Shown piece by piece: positions 48,004 to 53,275 of a stretch of DNA of 53,275 nucleotides. The stretch covers positions 1 through 53,275 of the forward strand of contig JADDOW010000117.1 of the NCBI GenBank assembly GCA_016782225.1, read 5' to 3'. The position numbers and the translations under genes were made by a program. A model generated the notes under the pieces. It had not been told where the DNA came from and did not search any database. It saw only the letters and a program-made list of their open reading frames with translations. The DNA comes from Nitrososphaeraceae archaeon. GTDB lineage: Archaea > Thermoproteota > Nitrososphaeria > Nitrososphaerales > Nitrososphaeraceae. Position 1 is the first letter of the stretch. Each line of letters opens with the position of its first letter.

Positions 48004-48266
48004 ATTTTTTAATTAAAAATTTTATGGGTTTTATTGTACATGTTTGGACAACAATGTACATTTCATTATTTTATTGGTAAAGGGCTCTGATGTGATGATT
48101 GGAGCATATTTATCTGCAAGACACACCAAATGCTCAGTGGCTCTAATCCTACACTCACAATTGGTATCGTTTTAGTTGTAGTTGCAATCTACATGATGCT
48201 ATCCCTATTCATACCCCAAAAGGGTTGATTGTATTTCTAATGCATTTTTATTGCAAAACGCTCTAA

Positions 48267-48325
48267 CAATGGAGATTCAAGAGTTGATTTATATTGTTAT
48301 TAGTTTAGCCTAATCATATTTGTGA
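48267..48325 (+). promoter_or_regulatory. repeated promoter element, copy 4, before the LpxD-like gene
   Basis: ggagattcaagagttg, tttatatt, gttattag, agccta, tttgtga. The GTG of the LpxD-like frame (48322) lies inside the tttgtga word, about 28 bases after the TATA word, as in a leaderless transcript. Confidence 0.65.
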
Positions 48326-49316
48326 CACAATGGTTAATTAGATCTTTGTTAGAGGAACTTGGGTGTGTCTACACGTTTTTGGGTTCAGAAAGAAAAACAA
48401 TAAACAACATCTCAACTCTGTATAATGGTACATCTAGTGACCTTTCCTTTTGCTCTTCGGATGATTATGAATCGATAAATTCCATTTTAAGGTCAGAATC
48501 AGGGATAATTCTTTGTAAAAGAGGCTTGGAAAGATTATTGGATTGTTCCACAGAGAAGGATAACAACAAACAGAAAGTCTTGGTTTTTGTGGATAATCCC
48601 GACTTGTATTTATCAAAATTTCCAAGTTAATAAAAAATAACGATGACAAGAAAACAGGATTGTCCAATCATGCCACCATTTCCGATTCAGCTAAAATTGG
48701 AAGAGACTGCTATATCGGAGATTTTGCAGTAATCGGAGATGAATCTGTGATAGGAGACAATACAGTGATAAACTCAAGGGCTGTATTGAAAAACAGCATA
48801 ATAGGAAACAATTGCCTAGTTCAATCAGGTAGTGTTATTGGTGAAGATGGATTTGCCTTTGAGAGAAACAAGAAAGACATGAAACTCGAAATATTTCCCC
48901 ATTATGGCAATGTAATCATAAAAGATGACGTAGAGATTTTTGCCAATTGTTCTGTTGCCAGAGGCTCTTTATCAGACACAATAATTGAACAAGGCACCAA
49001 AATAGATGCGTTGTGTCATTTTGCACATAATGTTGAGACAGGAAAGAACACACAGTTTGCAGCAGGCGTTGTAGTTGGTGGAAGCACAACTGTAGGAGAC
49101 AATTGCTGGCTTGGCCATAACAGCACCATAAAGCATAAACTAAAGATAGGAAATAACGTCATTGTAGGTTCGGGCAGTTCTGTCATCCATGATGTTGAAG
49201 CCAAAGACATTGTTGCAGGTTTTCCTGCTAAATCTATAAGGTACAAGATAAACATAAGCGAAGACAAGCTATTTTTGATGGCAGCACAGGAAAGAGACAT
49301 CAAGAGTGAAACATAG
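48322..49316 (+). pseudogene. LpxD-like UDP-sugar N-acyltransferase, frameshifted
   Basis: Two frames give one protein. 48322-48630 is the LpxD-type N-terminal uridine-binding domain (SSDLSFCSSDDYESINSILR, GIILCKRGL, VFVDNPDLYLSKF). The rest, to 49316, is a left-handed beta-helix: ISDSAKIGRDCYIGDFAVIG, GEDGFAFERNKK, SVARGSLSDTIIEQGTKIDA and the catalytic-His segment CHFAHNVETGKNTQFAAGVV. A single missing base near 48624 (between KFP and KLIKNNDDKKTGLS) joins them. LpxD acylates UDP-3-acyl-glucosamine for lipid A; archaea lack lipid A, so the natural substrate is probably another nucleotide amino sugar. The downstream frame has its own GTG/TTG choices and might still yield a beta-helix. Confidence 0.78.
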
Positions 49317-49846
49317 GTAAAGAAGATCAATCAATCGTTCCATCAAAAAAGATACTTATTTCCAAGTTATCTGTTTGGCACATTTATGACTGTAGCCATT
49401 ATAGATATCACCATATTTTATACCCTCATGGTTTTCTCTTTGCCTGTTTTGTTTTTGTAGCTTTTGAATATCATTGCGATACAAAAAAAGGATCTTGCAA
49501 CAAAAGATGGGTAGCACCTTTCACTACAAGATCCTCAAACGAGATGTTATCTACAATCCATTTTTTTTTTTGAATGAATTTAGACATAGTTTGGTTATCC
49601 TAACGAAAATATAAACCTGACCTCGATTCTCAGCCCTTATAATAGCACACACAGTTAGCAAATAGTTCTTTTAATGCAATCAAAATGAATAAATAAAATT
49701 TGAAATTAATATTGTATTATCTGAGAAAAAATATCGGTTAATCTCACAAATAAGATTGGTAACAGGGTATAAATATTATTCACATCAGATAAAATAAATG
49801 CCTGCGTCAACGAAACTAGGTGTTACCAATAATCCCACATTAAACA
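49317..49846. other. intergenic with 9-bp inverted repeat
   Basis: aggatcttg (49489-49497) and caagatcct (49527-49535) form a stem with a 29-base loop. A 37-codon frame from ATG at 49800 (MPASTKLGVTNNPTLNNGQK) overlaps the next gene in another frame and may be its original N-terminus. Confidence 0.4.
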
Positions 49847-50416
49847 ATGGGCAAAAGGAAAACACAATGGAAAAAGAAAGTAAAAGACGAAAAAGAACTA
49901 GTCAAAGCTAAAGAATCAGAATTCTATGAGTTAGTTGATTGGCTGGAGAAATGGGGCTATAAAGTAACAGATAGAACAAAAAAGAGTAAAATTGAAGAAA
50001 TCTAGCTTCAGGCGAAGACATACCCGCTGTTGCCTTACTCCTCTGGATTAAATACGCATTTATTTCTCGAATTTCAAAATGATCTTGATGATGGCTTTAT
50101 CATTAGAACTACTTTCAATCTCGATAAAGACATAGAGAGCCATTTGAAAAATCAAAAAGACATGACAAGGGAAACAGCCTTAACATATATAGAAATCGAC
50201 CAGCTTGTATTGACTTTGAAAATTTCCATGATTAAATCCCATCCACTGATTAATTTATACAAAGTTGTATTTTACAATGATTTCAAAAAGCAATTCTTCT
50301 ATGACTGCATTATTTACTTGGTCAATTTGATGTCCCTCGTTATAGGTAAATGGGATTCAAAATACCATGATGTAAAGCCAAAGAGGGCCCCAGATCAATC
50401 CGAGGAGAAGAAATAG
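49847..50416 (+). pseudogene. hypothetical protein with one in-frame TAG
   Basis: From ATG at 49847 one frame runs 189 codons to TAG at 50414, broken only by TAG at 50003-50005 (codon 53). Before it: a basic start (MGKRKTQWKKKVKDEKELVK), then FYELVDWLEKWGYKVTDRTK. After it: LLPYSSGLNTHLFLEFQND, FIIRTTFNLDKDIESHLKN, LVLTLKISMIKSHPL, FYDCIIYLVNLMSLVIGKWD. This is a mixed alpha/beta, non-secreted protein of unknown family. The part after the stop could restart at TTG 50030. Confidence 0.55.
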
Positions 50417-50693
50417 GAAAACCAATAATTAAAAACATCGGATAACTTTTCATTTAGCATCAAGATGTCATTTAGGCGGTATAAATTAAAGGAAAGTTTT
50501 CTCCATCTCATTAGATTTGTATTCCCCATGATAAATCATCCACAAAAATAATCACCGCTTTTTAGTTCATTTATCGGCTACAGAATCTGCAATTTCATAA
50601 TCTTCAACTTTTTTTAATTTTTGTTGTGTATTGATTTGTGCATTAACTTTAGAAAACCAAAAGAAATGGTTTGAACAATTCCCTCCTATCTCT

Positions 50694-51228
50694 CTATTGG
50701 TTTGATGGAATTATTTGTCCCCTGATTTCGCCATTTGAATTCTGCTTTGTGTGAACATTTACATATGAGGTCCCATTGTTCATTGCACAAATCAACTCGC
50801 TTAATGGTCCCCATGCATTGGCCCCACCAGGATTTCGCCTGTGAAATTGCCATTAAAGTAAGATCGATCCTGAGGAGAGGCAATGTTAAACAGAGTTACT
50901 ACAATTGGGCCATTTTGGCCAGGAGGTGCTAAATGAATGTGGCCTGCCGCTATACCTTCCAAATTGGTAGTATTAACAAAATAGTTCACACCGTCATTTG
51001 TTGGAACCAAATCAGCAGTGCCATTTGCGATTGTTTGAACCGGCGGGACTTCTCCCTGACCTGAGAGGCTGGCAGAGAAATTTGCATTGTGGTGACTAAC
51101 TGATGTACTGTTAATTTGTGTCGCGTTTTATGCAAACACTGCCAAACTTAAACTCAATGACACCACAATTCCTGTAGTTATAATGGTTGAGATGATAAAA
51201 ACCGATATTATGATATTCTTTTGGGCAT
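50694..51228 (-). pseudogene. secreted CHRD-domain protein, broken
   Basis: ATG at 51226. Signal peptide IIISVFIISTIITTGIVVSL ending SLAVFA, then TAA at 51128-51130 exactly at the expected cleavage site. Then a CHRD domain: FSASLSGQGEVPPVQTIANG, VNYFVNTTNLEGIAAGHIHL, GPIVVTLFN, and after a further one-base loss near 50825, GPLSELICAMNNGTSYVNVH and GEIRGQI. One base is also lost in the A run just after the ATG. CHRD proteins are extracellular beta-domains common in these archaea. Confidence 0.75.
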
Positions 51229-51376
51229 TAAAAAACTCTAGGAAAGTTGCATTATATAACCATCTCCAAATAATAAAAAAATCTTTTTTTTATTTTAAAA
51301 AACTATTTTTTGTAAGTTAAAAATTTAATCAAATCAATGACAAACATGAAGGTTTTTTATACAATTCAAACAATAG

Positions 51377-51625
51377 TTGTATATACAAATGACACTTACA
51401 AAATACGGAAAATGTCTAATTATTGCATCAATAATTTTAGTTATAGCAGGAATAATCTTTACATTTCAAAGCAACGCGGTCGTTGGCCCATCTTCATCAT
51501 TTATGTATGCTAACCCAGAATGGGCAAGCAATGGTTTTATCATTATTGGTATAGGTGTGGCACTTGCCGTAATAGGCATAATAGTATCTCAAATAGAAAA
51601 AAAGAAAAGGGTTTCAGCAAAATAA
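51377..51625 (+). CDS. small two-helix membrane protein
   Basis: 82 residues; Met5 (51389) is the likelier start, with TATA-like words just upstream. Two hydrophobic helices (CLIIASIILVIAGIIFTF; FIIIGIGVALAVIGIIVS) flank an outward loop (NPEWASNG), and the C-terminus is basic (EKKKRVSAK). No family recognised. Confidence 0.65.
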   Translation: MYIQMTLTKYGKCLIIASIILVIAGIIFTFQSNAVVGPSSSFMYANPEWASNGFIIIGIGVALAVIGIIVSQIEKKKRVSAK

Positions 51626-51681
51626 TGAGAGATATAGCATCATGTGTGTGTGTGTTTTGAACTACGATTTCTAACTTCAGA

Positions 51682-52644
51682 TCATACACTGTTAATTAGT
51701 GACTGTATGACAGCCGTCCAACCATCTGCAATGTTTGTTTGATTATATCCGCCACCACCTAATGCAACTAATCTTCCGTTACAGTGCTTATGCGACAGTA
51801 AATGTAGCCTCTCTGACGCATATGAATGGGCTTTTGATGTATACTGCAGGTGGGTTAAAGGGTCTCCTCTTATGCCATCTGCACCGCATTGAAAAATTAT
51901 AAGTTCAGGTTTTGCAACGCTATTAATAAACTCCTCCACTTTATCAAATGAAGAAATAAAATCAGAATCGCCAGAATTTGGTTTCAGAGATATATTTAGT
52001 TTTGTGCCCATGGCATCCCCCAAACCTGTTTCGCCTTCATTGCCCGTGCCGGGATAAAGATATCGCCCATCTTCATGAATGTCTGCAATATATACAGAAG
52101 GATCTTGCTCAAACTCATAGTAAACGCCATCACCATGATGGGCATCTATATCCACATAGCATATCCTTTCCAGTCTATATTTTTTTTTCGCGTACATTAT
52201 CATTATACCAATATCATTAAACACACAAAACCCGCCTGCAGACCCCCTTCTGGCATGGTGTAGCCCACCAATTGGAGTAAATGCATGCAATATCCCATTT
52301 GTTTTTTCCATAACCAAGCCCAGAGCTTCAAGACTTGACCCAACAACATAGCAGGAGGCTTCAAATACGCCCTTAAATGCAGGCGTATCACCAACATCCA
52401 AAAACCCCGCTCCCTGTTTTGAGGATTCCTCAACTAAATCGACATAATGCTTATCATGAAATTGTAAAAGCGCATCTTTTGATGCGAGTTTGGGTTTCTC
52501 TATTGTTATCTGGTTGGACTTGTCAATATTCATTGCAATAAACTTGGACCAAAAAGAGTATATTCTATTAGAATTAAATGGATGAGATTGACCAAATCCG
52601 TATGAGGCTAGCTCCTCCCCGTAAAAAACAGCTGTATTACACAC
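51682..52644 (-). CDS. histone deacetylase family protein (AcuC/HDAC-like)
   Basis: 320 residues, complete. HDAC landmarks: FGQSHPFNSNRI at the N-terminus, PIGGLHHARRGSAGGFCVFN (tandem catalytic His), YVDIDAHHGDGVYYEF (zinc ligands Asp, His), ADIHEDGRYLYPGTG, IIFQCGADGIRGDPLTHLQY (zinc Asp), and LGGGGYN. Family members remove acetyl or other acyl groups from lysine or polyamines. Monocistronic on the minus strand. Confidence 0.92.
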   Translation of the reverse strand: MCNTAVFYGEELASYGFGQSHPFNSNRIYSFWSKFIAMNIDKSNQITIEKPKLASKDALLQFHDKHYVDLVEESSKQGAGFLDVGDTPAFKGVFEASCYVVGSSLEALGLVMEKTNGILHAFTPIGGLHHARRGSAGGFCVFNDIGIMIMYAKKKYRLERICYVDIDAHHGDGVYYEFEQDPSVYIADIHEDGRYLYPGTGNEGETGLGDAMGTKLNISLKPNSGDSDFISSFDKVEEFINSVAKPELIIFQCGADGIRGDPLTHLQYTSKAHSYASERLHLLSHKHCNGRLVALGGGGYNQTNIADGWTAVIQSLINSV

Positions 52645-52980
52645 ACAAGCATTTATGAACCCAAAGTAATAAGTTTCATTTCAATTGAATTTTTGGCCAT
52701 TTAAGAAAAAATGCCAACAACGTCAAAGAAATATAATCATTACACATAGGATTTTGATTTTTACGAAATTATTTAAGGCAATTATATGCAGCAGAATAAT
52801 CGTATTTAGCACATGGATAAAAAATTTGTTTTGATTGGTCAGTAAATGGGCAATATTGTTAAATCAGGCATCTATCTTCTTTTAATATGGAATTATAACC
52901 CATTATTTTGTTTGATATCTGCATTAATAACTGAAACGCCACAAATGACTCGCATAGTTTGGCCATGCACCACTATTTAA
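52645..52980. other. intergenic upstream of HDAC gene
   Basis: AT-rich; no gene. Confidence 0.4.
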
Positions 52981-53275
52981 CGGAAACAAATCAAAAACCC
53001 ATTTGTAACAAATGTTTATTTATTTGATGAAGATTTTGGTAACAAATTAAATTGTATGCGCCCCATTTCTGCCTTTGACATAAATCCCAAATCTAAAAGA
53101 GGCACCTATTATTTCCATAAAACAAGATGGCAGAAACAAAACGATTGTTTTTTTTTGTGTCATATACAATTTTTAATCACATTAATCGATGTGTCAAATG
53201 GCATTGGACATCTGATACACGTCCATATCCCCCATAATGCAACTCATAATGGCCCTGTTAACTTAAGCGTACATC
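52981..53275 (+). CDS. open frame leaving the right edge (uncertain)
   Basis: After TAA at 52978-52980 one plus-strand frame stays open for 98 codons to the window end. It has a first ATG at 53056 (MRPISAFDINPKSKRGTYYF) and reads VTNVYLFDEDFGNKLNCM before it and DVSNGIGHLIHVHIPHNATH after it. A run of this length is unlikely by chance in such AT-rich DNA, but no family is recognised and the frame has no ATG at its beginning. It could be a partial gene or remnant. Confidence 0.35.

Larger units (their letters stand above)
45967..48266. other. 2.3 kb spacer with promoter copies but no intact gene
   Basis: Only short frames: 46585-46782 and 46894-47121 (hydrophobic, MSTVSKMTFRPINARCIDLV) are unrecognised. 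Two promoter-element copies (47108, 47767) have no sizeable gene behind them, suggesting lost genes or non-coding or very short transcripts. A 14-bp inverted repeat lies at 47946-48003. Confidence 0.5.

Noticed and set aside
1051-50005. Reassignment of TAG as a sense codon (for example pyrrolysine)
   Set aside because: Intact genes in the window end in TAG and the same broken genes also have frameshifts, so decay is the simpler explanation.

Overview
The window looks like a piece of an AT-rich, gene-sparse archaeal chromosome, most likely an ammonia-oxidising Nitrososphaeria (Thaumarchaeota), of the Nitrososphaera/Nitrosocosmicus kind. This is inferred from content: TATA-box promoters with little Shine-Dalgarno signal, a Dpm1-GtrA glycosyltransferase, a DUF6659-type small protein, DUF2795, DUF5679 and UBP-type zinc proteins, single C2H2 fingers, secreted kelch and CHRD proteins, and a PQQ-type sugar dehydrogenase propeller. 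No rRNA, tRNA, CRISPR array or intact insertion sequence was recognised.

Layout. 1-33 kb is a low-density accessory landscape: short hypothetical genes, long gene-free AT-rich spacers and many decayed genes. Decayed genes include threonine dehydratase, an Rv2258c-like methyltransferase, a SHOCT-domain gene, a duplicated unknown family, an Mrr-like restriction enzyme with a zinc finger, an MFS transporter and a ferritin-like protein with an internal deletion. Intact genes here include a membrane-anchored TlpA/DipZ-like protein with CxxS instead of CxxC, an HNH nuclease, a tyrosinase, a C2H2 protein, a secreted N/Q/S/G-rich repeat protein, a VOC protein, a UBP-type zinc finger, a TehB-like methyltransferase, an LLM-class oxidoreductase, a rhodanese-MBL fusion and a CDF metal transporter with three C-terminal domains.

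33-45 kb is denser and is devoted to the cell surface: a secreted beta/gamma-crystallin, two tail-to-tail secreted kelch proteins, a secreted FTR1/EfeO-like helical domain, a GT-C membrane glycosyltransferase, a Dpm1-GtrA fusion and a 996-residue fusion of a second GT-C enzyme to a sugar dehydrogenase propeller. Together they suggest polyprenol-phosphate sugar synthesis and flipping (Dpm1-GtrA), transfer outside the membrane (GT-C) and oxidation or binding of sugars there (propeller).

45-53 kb holds two small secreted proteins and a 2.3 kb spacer. A ~58 bp TATA-containing promoter element occurs four times between 45.3 and 48.3 kb, and one copy drives a frameshifted LpxD-like acyltransferase. 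After this come a gene with one amber codon, a broken CHRD gene, a small membrane protein, an HDAC-family deacetylase and an open frame leaving the right edge.

The strongest observations are the GT-C/sugar-dehydrogenase fusion, the four-copy promoter element and the LpxD-like gene. About fifteen genes are disrupted, mostly by one-base deletions and in-frame TAG codons.
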